From Sinorhizobium glycinis (lineage in GTDB: Bacteria; Pseudomonadota; Alphaproteobacteria; Rhizobiales; Rhizobiaceae), in contig NZ_LPUX01000050.1 of the NCBI RefSeq assembly GCF_001651865.1, positions 186,492 to 250,491 on the forward strand: a DNA stretch of 64,000 nucleotides, given 5' to 3'. This document shows, in pieces, positions 42,801-51,267 of this stretch (its first letter is position 1; the number at the start of each line of letters is the position of its first letter). The notes under the pieces were generated by a model. The model worked only from the letters and a program-made list of their open reading frames with translations. It made no database searches and was not told the origin of the DNA. Made by a program: the position numbers and the translations under genes.

Positions 42801-43095
42801 CGACCACGACGCGTCGGTCGAGCTGTGGCGCCGCTACCAGCGCGGTGAGCGGGACGTATTCACCCGCCGGCTCTATACGCTGAAGGGCCAACAGACATTC
42901 GACGAGATCAAGCGGAAGTATGATCGCGAGCCTGAGTTCCGCACCGCGGTCGATCGCTACATCGCCGACTTCGAAAAGCTGCTTGCGGATGTCGCACGCA
43001 ACGATCCGGACAAACGCATCACCCAGACCTACCTGACATCAGACACCGGCAAGGTCTACACGATGCTCGCCCATGCGGCCGGACGCTTCAGCTGA
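36814..43095 (+). CDS. rgsE: Growth pole ring protein GPR/RgsE, giant coiled-coil membrane protein
   Basis: 2,093 residues. Two transmembrane segments (about 118-143 and 159-184) are followed by a ~1,650-residue alanine-rich helical/coiled-coil region of apolipoprotein-like repeats (units such as LSERTAALSAAL). A Pro/Gln-rich linker (about 1866-1915) and a conserved ~118-residue C-terminal domain (SLSVDIARAIDHDASVELWR) complete it. Size and architecture match Agrobacterium GPR and Sinorhizobium RgsE, which form a ring at the growing pole and are needed for polar growth. The start at 36814 (MATKKSNESID) is chosen; the upstream 21 codons look non-coding. Contains a near-perfect internal tandem duplication. 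Confidence 0.88.
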   Translation: MATKKSNESIDEKAFQALEAALKIDFDDLKSALNDKNSLDDPEEKVSEPSTKAATSEHKRAMKEQPEAQRARTSETPRTLAPEPAPKQPALSPANDDTRRSPAAMLRSLEIRSSRAAIRVAALISLVWALAGIAIGHLLYAPQIWQIRSLGDLAATPGAIGILIGIALPIMLFFSFAIMIARAQELRNAARSMAEVALRLAEPETAAAERVMTVGQAVRREVSAMNEGIERTIARATELEALVHSEVSALERSYSENELRVRTLVQELGLEREAIIGHSERIRSAIAGAHGKLKDDLELASEDIASRIAVSGEAFASLIDTRAAALSEKSDHALQTLGTMLESRTDALLSGLTNAGVTLSQEFDVRLDALSENLTKRGEQLLSQFETRASTLDASTEKLNTALNERARQLNETLIARTRDLNESLSVGQQAITGGLEDMLSSLNAALDEKGASFRQSLKSSADDAIMDLDLRGGFFEEKLQTTVGHLATAFDERFHEFASAFDKRASLLDTKLMESLHRINETVSGGSDAIGTALDSSVEKIGSALSDQSLTLATALGATQDFIEETIGNRTTELSNLIGNAHSRIEGVLSDKTSSLMGALTEAQERIEGGFGQRADALANALTTSEQRLTEGLDSRTSAFIDGLQSAHARIEQTLMGSTDEITSAIAASQHRLDNTLSERTAALSAALTSGASALEDAVGGTADRLERVLSERGQTISAALTGQTTTLEGVLSERSQAITDTLASQTAALDGVLSERAAQINTTMSARATEMADSLSRHAEDVADSLTFRAMAVAETMTDRVGEIENKLSQSVSEVAENLGGRVGQIADTLTDTSARIAEDLSSRVGRISDSLAGTSAQIAEALTARTSEATASLAGKAVEIEQTLSGKADHLRETLTTTHDQIRSTLDDRIKAIDLAVGQGREQLEELLSDQSMAMATTLATSASMLEMSLEERQASIAGAIERSTEALAARASEAAASLASNAAEIDQTLSGKAEHLRDTLTTTRDQIRSTLDDRIKAIDLAVGQGRERLEELLSGQSVAMATTLATSASMLEMSLEERQASMAGAIDRGTEALDARMRSTTGNIAERLAETADQISLAADTLTNRVDISLNGINSRLEETGARVESSFASLEDRIRGGVSNVSAIVDDTGGRIETTLGSLEDRIRDSVGSVNAIVDNAGQRIAESLGERAGEIDRISETAAARINSAMDAGAGRIASAMEAGAGRIEERLGTMDRALNIGLENVNRTIEGKAATLVTSLRGAVSDAAQEIDAEAARSAELLSKAGADFASALAARNAEFANSIEETASATAARHANLARTVTDAADSAAARLASTQDQIASHTQSIRQSLTEAEKALDARGQSIRSALDESTRELNSMLAGRSLELTRLLDEQARPVIEQYAATGKEAAARIAALTQESADRLRAENAALVNAITERTSETLDAISMRAEETAKAMKMVENRLQSTAMGLIDQLATNNSAIASVIEQATGSLGDMDQRLEAAAAKVSEQTRHASDMLSSSTRLIEGRVDKLSDIAASTLSQIGGIVGRFEDHSKVLGQASNLLAAAQSNLASTLEERQDALRTLSVGLVQRSEEIERTMRALEGFVDGAFQRAEERSGQVAGNLRSGIQSSFADVGRLLSSTEQRATEAAEAMRTALAEAGGEAAASVEGVFARAEERSRQIADALRTGVESSIADANNTLSAIEGRALSASEALRQAVAKAGDEANQALEGAFSNAEERAKDAATRLRGSIGASVSDVERMLAESGKKSDGVATQLREAVRQAIDEAINRFSGATDDIRRSAGEIRKELDMTREELKRGAFDLPEEAKENAAVMRRAVAEQIKALQELSEIIGKSSTQLEVAQPVRQQPALAAPAPVVQPSVAPQQAVVQQQPTVQQQPAAPAAALRGSLGLEQATRPLQPARPAAGDERVEEGGGWMRDLLRAASREEEPQAARPRPAESQPVTRTGDSRNPRHVVESLNSLSVDIARAIDHDASVELWRRYQRGERDVFTRRLYTLKGQQTFDEIKRKYDREPEFRTAVDRYIADFEKLLADVARNDPDKRITQTYLTSDTGKVYTMLAHAAGRFS
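39418..40053 (+). repeat. Tandem duplication inside rgsE (2 x 318 bp)
   Basis: Two adjacent 106-residue units (residues 869-974 and 975-1080), 90 of 106 positions identical by direct comparison; the stretch DQIRSTLDDRIKAIDLAVGQ is identical. The DNA is also close to identical. The rest of the coiled coil has only weak repeats, so this is a recent in-frame duplication. Confidence 0.9.
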
Positions 43096-43128
43096 AGGCC
43101 TGTCGTAATCTGAAGCCGAAGATCGTCA

Positions 43129-43160
43129 CGGCCCCGTCGCAAGGCGGGGCCGCTGTTTTT
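43129..43160 (+). terminator. Rho-independent terminator of rgsE
   Basis: 8-bp stem CGGCCCCG/CGGGGCCG with an 8-base loop, then CTGTTTTT, 33 bp past the rgsE stop. Confidence 0.85.
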
Positions 43161-43343
43161 GGGCGCCTGTGTTCTGATCGAGATCGCTGCATGCCCTGAG
43201 CTCCAACGCTCATTGTCGCGAGTCGAGCGTGAAAAGAGGGACCGTTCACTGTAATCTGTCAGAATGGTATCGTGGCGTCCGCAGATCGCCTCTCTCGCAT
43301 GAAGACACGCGGTATCTTGGGGCGCCTGCACATGGAGGCGGAG

Positions 43344-43766
43344 ATGAGACCGCGAATAAAAGTGCTGACGCTCGCCGTGAACGATCTGGAAAGGTCCCTC
43401 GCCTTCTATCGTGACGGCCTGGGCCTGCCGACCAAGGGTATCATCGGCGAGGAGTTTGAAGATGGCGCCGTCGTCTTCTTCCACATGGGCGGTGACCTGA
43501 TCCTGGCGCTTTATCCGGCGCCTTCGCTTTCAAAGGATGCGAAGATCAGCGTGACGCAGGCGCGTCTCGGCGCCGTATCGATAGGACATATCGTCAGATC
43601 CAAAGAGGAGGTCGATACCATCATGAGCCAAGCTGTGGACGCAGGCGCCATTGTCACCGATCCCGCGTCTGACCGCTTCTGGGGCGGCTACTCCGGTTAC
43701 TTCCACGATCCGGACGGACACTTGTGGGAGATCGCCTGGAACCCGCAATGGACAGTCGAGGACTGA
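43344..43766 (+). CDS. VOC family (glyoxalase/dioxygenase fold) protein
   Basis: 140 residues with two beta-alpha-beta-beta-beta modules: VLTLAVNDLERSLAFYRDGL at the N-terminus and YSGYFHDPDGHLWEIAWN at the C-terminus, the usual metal-ligand region. Substrate unknown; VOC members include glyoxalase I, fosfomycin resistance and bleomycin-binding proteins. The start at 43344 is chosen for the GGAGG 5 bp before it. Confidence 0.85.
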   Translation: MRPRIKVLTLAVNDLERSLAFYRDGLGLPTKGIIGEEFEDGAVVFFHMGGDLILALYPAPSLSKDAKISVTQARLGAVSIGHIVRSKEEVDTIMSQAVDAGAIVTDPASDRFWGGYSGYFHDPDGHLWEIAWNPQWTVED

Positions 43767-43805
43767 CAACAATCCGCAATCGATGCGCGAAACGGCACTT
43801 CATGC

Positions 43806-43830
43806 AAAAGGCCCCGGTTTTGCCGGGGCC
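43806..43830 (-). terminator. Terminator of the petABC operon
   Basis: 8-bp stem GGCCCCGG/CCGGGGCC with a 5-base loop; on the minus strand it is followed by TTTTG, 36 bp past the petC stop. It may also stop the convergent VOC transcript. Confidence 0.7.
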
Positions 43831-43865
43831 CTTGAACAAGGTTTTCTGACAATACCAGCTTCAGA

Positions 43866-44744
43866 TCAATGATCCTTGCTGGCGTAGACCGACTTCTTCG
43901 TCAGATAGATCAGGCCGGTGAAGATCAGCAGGAACACCATGACCATGAAACCGGTGCGCTTGCGGTCTTCGAGATGCGGCTCTGCTGCCCACATCAGGAA
44001 TGCCGAGACGTCCCTTGCGTATTGATCGACGGTTTGCGGCGCACCGTCATCATAGGTGACCTGATCGTCCGACAGCGGTTTCGCCATTGCCAGCGCCGAG
44101 GCGCTCACAAAATACGGGTTGTAGTGCGTCCCCTCGGCGACCTGAACGCCTTCCGGCGGCTCCTGGTAACCCGTCAGCAGCGCGTGGATATAGTCCGGAC
44201 CGCCTTCCTGGTAGGGCCAGAAGATGTCGAAGACGAATTGCGGGAAGCCGCGCTCGATGCCGCGCGCCTTGGCGATCAGCGAGAAGTCCGGTGGTGCGGC
44301 GCCATTGTTGGCGGCCGCCGCGGCTTCCTTGTTCGGGAAGGGCGACGGGAAGTGGTCGGACGGTACGGCCTTGCGCGTGAACATCTCGCCATCACCATTC
44401 GGGCCGTCCTGCACCTCGTAATTGGCCGCAAAGGCCTTCACCTGGGCGTCGGAATAGCCGAGACCATGCTCAAGCGTGCGGAATGCGACGAGCTCCATCG
44501 AATGGCAGGCAGAACAGACTTCGGTATAGACCTTGAGACCGCGCTGCAGCTGTCCCTTGTCGTAGTGGCCGAAGAGGCCGGCGAAGGTCCAATCCTGCTG
44601 TTCCGGCTTGTGCAGCGGATAGTGCGGCGTGGCGCCGGCGGCGTGCTCCTCGCCGCCTCCTTCCTCGCCCTGGGCCAAAGCCGCTCCCAGACCGAGACCG
44701 GCGACGACAGCGAGTGACAGAATGCCTGTAACAAGCTTTTTCAT
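43866..44744 (-). CDS. petC: Cytochrome c1 of the bc1 complex
   Basis: 292-residue haem protein passing electrons from the Rieske centre to cytochrome c. Signal peptide MKKLVTGILSLAVVAGLGLG, haem-binding CSACHSM, and a C-terminal membrane anchor (GFMVMVFLLIFTGLIYL). A Met axial ligand is expected near ALAMAKPL. The start at 44744 gives a proper signal sequence; the long open frame upstream is a shadow of petB. Unlike Bradyrhizobium fbcH, cytochromes b and c1 are separate genes. Confidence 0.96.
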   Translation of the reverse strand: MKKLVTGILSLAVVAGLGLGAALAQGEEGGGEEHAAGATPHYPLHKPEQQDWTFAGLFGHYDKGQLQRGLKVYTEVCSACHSMELVAFRTLEHGLGYSDAQVKAFAANYEVQDGPNGDGEMFTRKAVPSDHFPSPFPNKEAAAAANNGAAPPDFSLIAKARGIERGFPQFVFDIFWPYQEGGPDYIHALLTGYQEPPEGVQVAEGTHYNPYFVSASALAMAKPLSDDQVTYDDGAPQTVDQYARDVSAFLMWAAEPHLEDRKRTGFMVMVFLLIFTGLIYLTKKSVYASKDH

Positions 44745-44776
44745 TGTTGTGAGTTCCTTATCAATCGCTGTTCCGG

Positions 44777-46057
44777 TCAGGCGTGCGCGGTCTTCGGCTG
44801 CGCCTTGGCATTCTGCTTCTCCAGCACCGCCTCGGTGATGGAGTTCGGAATGCGCTTCGGCGTTTCGATCAGGCCGAGGAGCGGCATGATGACGAGGAAG
44901 AAACCGAAGTAGTACAGCGTGCCGAGCTGCGACATCACGACGTAGAGGCCCTCTGCCGGGCGGGAGCCGAGCCAGCCGAGCATGATGGCGTTGGCGACGA
45001 AGATCCAGAAGAACAGCTTGTACCAGGGGCGGTAGACGGCCGAGCGTACCTTGGACGTGTCGAGCCAGGGCAGGAAGAACAGGACGATGATCGAACCGAA
45101 CATCACCAGGACGCCGCCGAGCTTGGAGTCGATCGGGCCGATGTTGAAGGTGATGGCGCGCAGCATCGCGTAGAACGGCAGGTAATACCATTCAGGAACG
45201 ATGTGAGCGGGGGTCTTCAGCGCGTCAGCCGGGATGTAGTTGTCCGGGTGGCCGAGATAGTTCGGCATGTAGAAGACGAACCAGGCATAGACGATCAGGA
45301 AGACCGAGACGCCGAGCGCATCCTTCAGCGTCGCATAGGGCGTGAAGGCCACGGTATCGGTCTTCGACTTCACTTCGACGCCGGTCGGGTTGGTCTGGCC
45401 GACGACATGCAGCGCCCAGATGTGCAGGACGACGACGCCGGCGATCATGAAGGGCAGCAGGTAATGCAGCGAGAAGAAGCGGTTCAGCGTCGGCTGGTCG
45501 ACGGCGAAGCCGCCAAGCAGGAACTGCTGGATCCACTCGCCGACCAGCGGGAAGGCCGAGAAGAAGCCGGTGATAACCGTCGCACCCCAGAAGGACATCT
45601 GGCCCCAGGGCAGAACGTAGCCCATGAAGCCGGTCGCCATCATCAGCAGGTAGATGACGACGCCGAGTATCCAGAGGATCTCACGCGGTGCCTTGTAAGA
45701 GCCGTAGTAGAGACCACGGGCAATGTGCAGATAGACGGCGATGAAGAAGAAGGACGCACCGTTGGCGTGCAGGTAGCGCAGCAGCCAGCCATGGTTGACG
45801 TCGCGCATGATCTTTTCGACCGACTTGAACGCAACAGTCGCTTCGGCGGCATAGTGCATCGCGAGCACGACGCCGGTCAGGATCTGGACGATCAGCATCA
45901 CCGACAGCATCGCGCCGAACGTATAGGCGTAGTTCAGGTTGCGCGGCACCGGATAGGAGACGAACGAGTCGTGAACGAGGCGCGGCAGCGGAAGACGGGA
46001 ATCAACCCACTTCTCTATGCCTGTCGTTGGCGTGTAGGTTGAATGTTCAGCACTCAT
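44777..46057 (-). CDS. petB: Cytochrome b of the bc1 complex
   Basis: 426-residue integral membrane subunit oxidising ubiquinol at Qo and reducing quinone at Qi. Eight-helix pattern; haem-ligand histidines lie in [16 protein letters not shown] and [21 protein letters not shown]; the Qo-site PEWYY element is present. Start [11 protein letters not shown] at 46057, 14 bp after the petA stop. Middle gene of petA-petB-petC. Confidence 0.97.
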   Translation of the reverse strand: MSAEHSTYTPTTGIEKWVDSRLPLPRLVHDSFVSYPVPRNLNYAYTFGAMLSVMLIVQILTGVVLAMHYAAEATVAFKSVEKIMRDVNHGWLLRYLHANGASFFFIAVYLHIARGLYYGSYKAPREILWILGVVIYLLMMATGFMGYVLPWGQMSFWGATVITGFFSAFPLVGEWIQQFLLGGFAVDQPTLNRFFSLHYLLPFMIAGVVVLHIWALHVVGQTNPTGVEVKSKTDTVAFTPYATLKDALGVSVFLIVYAWFVFYMPNYLGHPDNYIPADALKTPAHIVPEWYYLPFYAMLRAITFNIGPIDSKLGGVLVMFGSIIVLFFLPWLDTSKVRSAVYRPWYKLFFWIFVANAIMLGWLGSRPAEGLYVVMSQLGTLYYFGFFLVIMPLLGLIETPKRIPNSITEAVLEKQNAKAQPKTAHA

Positions 46058-46071
46058 TATCAGTAGTCCCC

Positions 46072-46650
46072 TCAACCGATCTTGATAACTGTGTCGGAAA
46101 CGAACGAGAAGGTCGGCACGGCGAGGTTTTCCGGAGCCGGGCCTTTGCGGATGCGGCCGGCCGTATCGTAGTGCGACCCGTGGCAGGGACAGAACCAGCC
46201 GCCGAAATCGCCGGCCTGGCCGAGCGGGACGCAGCCGAGATGCGTGCAGGAACCGATCATCACGATCCAGTTTTCCTTGCCCTCGCCGGCGGAGCGGTCG
46301 AGATCGGTCGCCTGCGCGTCAGTGGTGAGATTGGCGTTGCGCGCGACCGGATCCTTGAGCTCTTCGAGCGGCACGGCCTTCGCGTCCTCGACTTCCTTGT
46401 CGGTGCGGTTGCGGATGAAGACCGGCTTGCCGCGCCACTTCGCCGTCAGCGACATGCCGGGCTGAAGGCTCGAAACGTCGACCTCGATCGAAGCCAACGC
46501 GAGCGTCGAAGCATCCGGGCGCATCTGGTCGATGAACGGCCAGGCCGCCGCGCCAGCGCCGACGACGCCGGCCATGCCGGTAGCCAGATACAGGAAGTCG
46601 CGGCGAGTGGGCTCGCCCAAGGTCTCGCTTGAAGTGTCGTGTTCGCTCAC
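46072..46650 (-). CDS. petA: Ubiquinol-cytochrome c reductase Rieske iron-sulfur subunit
   Basis: 192 residues. A twin-arginine signal-anchor ([17 protein letters not shown]) and the two Rieske ligand boxes CTHLGC and CPCHGSHYD that bind the [2Fe-2S] cluster through two Cys and two His. First gene of the petABC operon; the upstream 309-bp gap should contain the operon promoter. Confidence 0.97.
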   Translation of the reverse strand: MSEHDTSSETLGEPTRRDFLYLATGMAGVVGAGAAAWPFIDQMRPDASTLALASIEVDVSSLQPGMSLTAKWRGKPVFIRNRTDKEVEDAKAVPLEELKDPVARNANLTTDAQATDLDRSAGEGKENWIVMIGSCTHLGCVPLGQAGDFGGWFCPCHGSHYDTAGRIRKGPAPENLAVPTFSFVSDTVIKIG

Positions 46651-46959
46651 GGCTAAACCATCCTCTCACGCAATGTGCGGAAACCGCATCCGCCCCCGGC
46701 GCGTTTCCTGTTCCTTCCCAGGTCTCGGAGCGCGCCCTGTCCTCATGCTGGCACCGACCAGGCTTGCTGCAGCAGGCTCCGGCAGGCGTCAGAATCCAGA
46801 GAATCCTGCACGCAGAATCCCCATCAATCCGGCGCGTTCTATGCTCGATCGCGAATTATGTCCAGCCTTCACAAGAGGAGGTGGGCAGATTGTCGCGGGG
46901 GAAAGAGGCAGCCAATGAGCACAAGGGCTTGACACAGTCGAGGAGCGCGTCGGGGCCCC
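46651..46959. other. 309-bp gap upstream of petA
   Basis: No credible gene: the plus-strand frames here are unsupported. It lies between petA (-) and the ABC transporter end (-), so it should hold the pet operon promoter. I see no FNR/FixK-type TTGAT-N4-ATCAA box and no terminator hairpin for which I would vouch. Confidence 0.5.
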
Positions 46960-48825
46960 CTATTCCGCCGCCTCTTCCTGCGCGATGAAGCCGCCGGACT
47001 GGCGCGCCCAAAGTTCCGCGTAGAGGCCGCCGCGCGCAATCAGCTCCGCGTGGCTGCCATCCTCGACGATGCGTCCGCGGTCCATTACCACCAGACGGTC
47101 AAGTGCCGCGATGGTCGACAATCTGTGAGCGATGGCGAGCACCGTTTTGCCCTGCATCAGACGCTCCAGATTGGACTGAATGGCGGCCTCCACTTCCGAG
47201 TCGAGCGCCGAGGTCGCTTCGTCGAGAACGAGGATCGGCGCATCCTTGAGCATGACGCGCGCGATCGCGATCCTCTGTCGCTGGCCGCCGGAGAGCTTGA
47301 CGCCCCGTTCGCCGACATGGGCATCGAAGCCCCTGCGGCCGCGCTGGTCCTGCAGATTGATGATGAAATCAGAGGCTTCCGCCTTGCGCGCCGCTTCGAT
47401 CAGTTGCTCGTCCGTCGCACCGGGGCGGCCGAAGAGAATGTTGTCGCGGATCGACCGATGCAGAAGCGACGTGTCCTGGCTGACCATGCCGATCTGGGCG
47501 CGGAGCGATTCCTGTCGGACCGCGGCGATGTCCTGCCCGTCGATCAGGATACGGCCGCCTTCAAGATCGTAGAAGCGCAGCAGCAGATTGACGAGCGTCG
47601 ACTTGCCTGCGCCCGAACGGCCGACGATGCCGACTTTTTCGCCCGGGCGGATCGTCAGCGAGAAATCATCGATGACCCCGCCACCCTTGCCGTAGTGAAA
47701 CGCCACCTGCTCGAACCGGATCTCCGGCCGCGTGACTTCGAGATCTGGCGCGCCGGGCCGATCCACAAGGCCGATCGACTGCGATACGAGCTCGGCCGAA
47801 TTCTGGATGGTGCCGATATTGCGCATGATGGCATTGAACTGCGACATCATCCGACCGAGCAGCATGTTGAGCCGCAGCACCAGCGCCAGAGTGAAGGCAA
47901 CGGCACCGGAACTGACGGACCCTGCAAGCCACAGATGGACGGAATAGACAGCGATCGCGGCGATCATCAGCCCGGAAACCAGCGCCTGGGAGGCCCGCAC
48001 GCCCGTCAGCAGCCGGGTAAACGGGATGACCGCACCCTGGAAGCGGTCGAAACCGGCGCGGATATAGCGATCATTTTCCTCGTCGCTGCCGAAGAGCTTG
48101 AGCGTCTGGATGTTCGAATAGGCGTCGACCATGCGGCCGTTGAGCATCGACGCCATCTCCGCCGTCTCGCGGGCGTGCCTGCGGACGCGCGGAACGAAAT
48201 AGCGGGCAAGCGACAGGAAGACCGCGATCCAGAAGGCCACCATCGCCGCCAGCCGCCAGTCGAGCTGGGCTACCAGCGCCATGGTCGACGCCGTATAGAT
48301 GACGATGAACCAGATGACCTGCAGCAGGGAGACGATCAGGTCGCTCGTCGCTTGCGCGCCCGACCAGACCTTGGTGACGATGCGGCCGGAAAAATCGTTC
48401 TGAAAGAAGGTGAGCGACTGCCTGGCCACATGGACATAGGACTGCCAGCGCACCAGGTTGAGGAAGCCGGTGATGATCGCCTGCTCCTCGACCAGAGCCG
48501 CGAGCGCCACGGCCAGGAAGCGGAACACCAGCACGGTCAGCAGCATGAAGAGCAGCTCCGGGCCGTTGGAGGAGATCAGTCCGTTCCAACCATCCTGCGG
48601 CCGGACGGAGTCGAGCACGTCGACGAGCCGGCCGACGAAATAGAACAGCCCCGCTTCGAGCATAGCGACCAGCCCGCCGAGCGCCGCCATTGCGAGGAAC
48701 GGACCCTTCGCCTGGCTCGCGTAGAACCAGGCGAAGCCCCAGAGCGATTTCGGCGGCTGCAGCCGGTCGCGCGGCGCGAAGGGTTTGATCCAATTCTCGA
48801 AGAGGGTGACGATGGCGCGCAGCAT
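46960..48825 (-). CDS. ABC transporter, fused permease/ATP-binding subunit (distal)
   Basis: 621-residue half-transporter: a ~330-residue six-helix membrane domain, then an ABC ATPase with Walker A GRSGAGKST, Q-loop, signature LSGGQRQRIAIAR and Walker B ILVLDEATSALDSE followed by the H-loop AHRLST. It is about half identical in arrangement to the next gene upstream, so the two may form a heterodimeric exporter. Lipid or drug export is typical for the group; the substrate is unknown. Confidence 0.92.
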   Translation of the reverse strand: MLRAIVTLFENWIKPFAPRDRLQPPKSLWGFAWFYASQAKGPFLAMAALGGLVAMLEAGLFYFVGRLVDVLDSVRPQDGWNGLISSNGPELLFMLLTVLVFRFLAVALAALVEEQAIITGFLNLVRWQSYVHVARQSLTFFQNDFSGRIVTKVWSGAQATSDLIVSLLQVIWFIVIYTASTMALVAQLDWRLAAMVAFWIAVFLSLARYFVPRVRRHARETAEMASMLNGRMVDAYSNIQTLKLFGSDEENDRYIRAGFDRFQGAVIPFTRLLTGVRASQALVSGLMIAAIAVYSVHLWLAGSVSSGAVAFTLALVLRLNMLLGRMMSQFNAIMRNIGTIQNSAELVSQSIGLVDRPGAPDLEVTRPEIRFEQVAFHYGKGGGVIDDFSLTIRPGEKVGIVGRSGAGKSTLVNLLLRFYDLEGGRILIDGQDIAAVRQESLRAQIGMVSQDTSLLHRSIRDNILFGRPGATDEQLIEAARKAEASDFIINLQDQRGRRGFDAHVGERGVKLSGGQRQRIAIARVMLKDAPILVLDEATSALDSEVEAAIQSNLERLMQGKTVLAIAHRLSTIAALDRLVVMDRGRIVEDGSHAELIARGGLYAELWARQSGGFIAQEEAAE

Positions 48826-48930
48826 TGTTCAGATAATAGGGAGCTGAGAACGGACGGCAATCGGTTTTCCGCCGCCTGCCGATTACAAATGCGTAAGCTT
48901 TTGCCCTGAAGAGAAGCGTGAGGCGGCGGA

Positions 48931-50784
48931 TTACTCCGCCGCCTCCTCTTTCTCGACATCGTCGGCGATGAAGCCGCCGGATTGGCGCGACCAGAGGTCG
49001 GCGTAGAGCCCGCCCTTGGCGACGAGATCGGCATGCGAGCCGGTCTCGACGATCCGCCCCGCTTCGAGAACGACCAGACGGTCCATTTCGGTCAGCGTCG
49101 ACAGGCGGTGGGCGATGGCGATCACCGTCTTGCCAGCCATCAGGGCGAAGAGATTCTCCTGGATAGCCGCCTCGACCTCGGAATCGAGCGCCGAAGTTGC
49201 CTCGTCGAGAATGAGGATCGGCGCGTCCTTGAGGAAGACGCGGGCGATCGCGATCCTCTGCCGCTGGCCTCCGGAGAGCTTCACCCCGCGTTCGCCGACC
49301 TGCGCGTCGAGCCCTCGCCGGCCCAGATTGTCCTCGAGCGTCTGAATGAACTCCCAGGCGTTCGCCTTCTTTGCAGCGGCGATGACCTGCGTATCGGTCG
49401 CCTCCGGGTGCCCATAGGCGATGTTGTCACGGATGGAGCGGTGCAGAAGCGACGTGTCCTGCGTGACGACGCCGATCTGCGAGCGCAGGCTGTCCTGGGT
49501 GACGGCGGAAATATCCCGCCCGTCGATCCGGATCACACCTTCCTCGAGGTCGTAGAAGCGCAGCAGCAGGTTCATCAGGGTCGTCTTGCCGGCACCCGAG
49601 CGGCCGACGAGGCCGATCTTCTCACCCGGGCGGATGTCGAGCGACAGCCGGTCAATGACCCCTTTTGCCTTGCCGTAGTGGAAGCGCACGTCCTCGAAGC
49701 GGATCGCCCCGGTCTCGGCCTTCAGCGCCACTGCCTGCGGCTGATCGACGATGTCGTGCGCCTTGGTCATCATCCCCATGCCGTCATAGACAGTGCCGAT
49801 GTTCTCGAACAGCGACGAGACTTCCCACATGATCCACTGCGACATGCCGTTGATGCGCATGGCAAGACCGATCGCAACGGCGATTGCACCGACCGAGATC
49901 GCGCTGGTGAGCCACAGGTAGAGGCCAAGCGCACCGACAGCGAAAAGCGCCACGCAGTTGTTCGTGTAGACACAAATGTGGAACAGCGTGACCTTGCGCA
50001 TCTGGCGATAGACGGTGTCGAGGAACTCCTCCATTCCGGCGCGCGCGTAGGACTCCTCCCGCCCTGCATGCGAGAAGAGCTTCACCGTGCTGATATTGGT
50101 GTAGCTGTCGACGATGCGTCCCGTCATCATCGAGCGAGCGTCCGCCTGCTCCTTGGAGATCTTCTGCAGGCGCGGCACGAATGTGCTGACGATGACGACA
50201 TAGACGGCCAACCAGATGGCGAGCGGCGCGACGAGCCGCCAGTCGGCCGCCGCGACGACGACCAGCATCGTCGTGAAATAGCTCACCACATAGACGAAGA
50301 CGTCGAGGATCTTCATCACCGTCTCGCGCACGGCAAGCGAGGTCTGCATGACCTTCGTGGCGACGCGTCCGGCAAACTCGTTGGCGAAGAAGGTCATGCT
50401 CTGCCGAAGCAGATAACGATGCATCTGCCAGCGAGCGATCATCGGATAGTTGCCGAGCAGCACCTGATGCATGACGAACGAGTCGAGCGCCACCAGGCCC
50501 GGCAGGCCGACGAGGATCAAGGCTGCCATCCAGGCGAGCTTGCCTCCCTCGGTGGCCAGGAAGGTTTCACGCTCGGCATTGGACAGCCAGTCGACGACGT
50601 TGCCGAGAAATTGGAACAGCGCCACCTCGCCGATCGCGATCAGCATCGTGCAAACCGCCATGACGAGAAGCCACGGAGCCGCTGGCTTGCTGTAGTGCCA
50701 GCAGAAGGCAAAGAGCCCTTTCGGTGGAAGCGAGGCTTCTTCCGTCGGGTAAGGATTGAGGCGGGATTCAAACCAGCCGAACAT
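48931..50784 (-). CDS. ABC transporter, fused permease/ATP-binding subunit (proximal)
   Basis: 617-residue half-transporter with the same layout: a membrane domain, Walker A GRSGAGKTTLMN, LSGGQRQRIAIARVFL, ILILDEATSALDSE and AHRLST. Both ATPase sites look complete, so no degenerate site is evident. The gap to the second gene is 105 bp, consistent with one operon. A gene duplication is the simplest origin. Confidence 0.92.
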   Translation of the reverse strand: MFGWFESRLNPYPTEEASLPPKGLFAFCWHYSKPAAPWLLVMAVCTMLIAIGEVALFQFLGNVVDWLSNAERETFLATEGGKLAWMAALILVGLPGLVALDSFVMHQVLLGNYPMIARWQMHRYLLRQSMTFFANEFAGRVATKVMQTSLAVRETVMKILDVFVYVVSYFTTMLVVVAAADWRLVAPLAIWLAVYVVIVSTFVPRLQKISKEQADARSMMTGRIVDSYTNISTVKLFSHAGREESYARAGMEEFLDTVYRQMRKVTLFHICVYTNNCVALFAVGALGLYLWLTSAISVGAIAVAIGLAMRINGMSQWIMWEVSSLFENIGTVYDGMGMMTKAHDIVDQPQAVALKAETGAIRFEDVRFHYGKAKGVIDRLSLDIRPGEKIGLVGRSGAGKTTLMNLLLRFYDLEEGVIRIDGRDISAVTQDSLRSQIGVVTQDTSLLHRSIRDNIAYGHPEATDTQVIAAAKKANAWEFIQTLEDNLGRRGLDAQVGERGVKLSGGQRQRIAIARVFLKDAPILILDEATSALDSEVEAAIQENLFALMAGKTVIAIAHRLSTLTEMDRLVVLEAGRIVETGSHADLVAKGGLYADLWSRQSGGFIADDVEKEEAAE

Positions 50785-51267
50785 TAGCTAAGCTCCTTCA
50801 GATATTTTGAAGGAAGGCGGGTCGCCCCGCATTCTTTATCTTTGGAAAATTCGAAACCGGAGGGGACGCCCCGAATCGAGCTGCGACCTCCGGGTAACCG
50901 GAGCGCGCGTCATTCGATCTACTGAAGGAAAGGTCGCGGAACCGGTCAGGCCTGGAAGGGCCAGGCTACTCGTGGGAGGCGTGTCAACATCAGAACGATC
51001 ATGCATGCCTCCGTCGGTTCGCGTTGAAGAGGCTTGAGCTTTACCTCTATTCTCGCCGTTGCGCCAGATTGTCGCAGGCATTTTCCTGCCCATTTTTTCA
51101 CCGGCATCCGGCCTGTTGCCAATACGGCACAGATTAGCGATGCGAAATTCAGCGATGTCATAGACGGATCTCTGCGGGCCGCACGCGGGTAGATCGGGAG
51201 GCAATTCGATGTCATAGGGGCTCGCGCACTTTTCCGTTTCACCAACTTCCGTTTTCGGTCGGCGCTC
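50785..51267. other. 483-bp divergent region between the ABC operon and trmL
   Basis: No credible protein gene; a 109-codon minus frame (50946-51275) has no family features. It contains a tRNA-like relic (about 50866-50945) and a short hairpin GCCTGG/CCAGGC at 50950-50966. Promoters for both flanking genes are expected. Confidence 0.5.
50866..50945 (-). pseudogene. Possible decayed tRNA gene
   Basis: The minus strand reads TTCAGTAGATC, then GCGCTCCGGTTACCCGGAGG, then TCGCAGCTCGATTC. This resembles in order a D-arm, an anticodon arm (CTCCG/CGGAG) and a T-loop (TTCGATTC with one change). The anticodon loop is one base short and the acceptor stem is not found, so it cannot be a working tRNA. 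Chance similarity is possible. Confidence 0.25.

Noticed and set aside
38869..42891. 1,340-codon open frame on the minus strand opposite rgsE.
   Set aside because: It is an antisense shadow caused by high GC codon bias in a repetitive coiled-coil gene; the product has no family features.
47050..48909. 619-codon plus-strand open frame opposite the ABC transporter, and a similar one at 48982-50787.
   Set aside because: Both mirror the minus-strand ABC genes, whose Walker and signature motifs are intact.
50940..50970. GGTCAGGCCTGGAAGGGCCAGGC resembles the conserved helix of bacterial SRP (4.5S) RNA.
   Set aside because: The matching AGCAGCC half of the helix is missing and the segment folds as a simple hairpin; only the GGTCAGG...GGAAGG part agrees.
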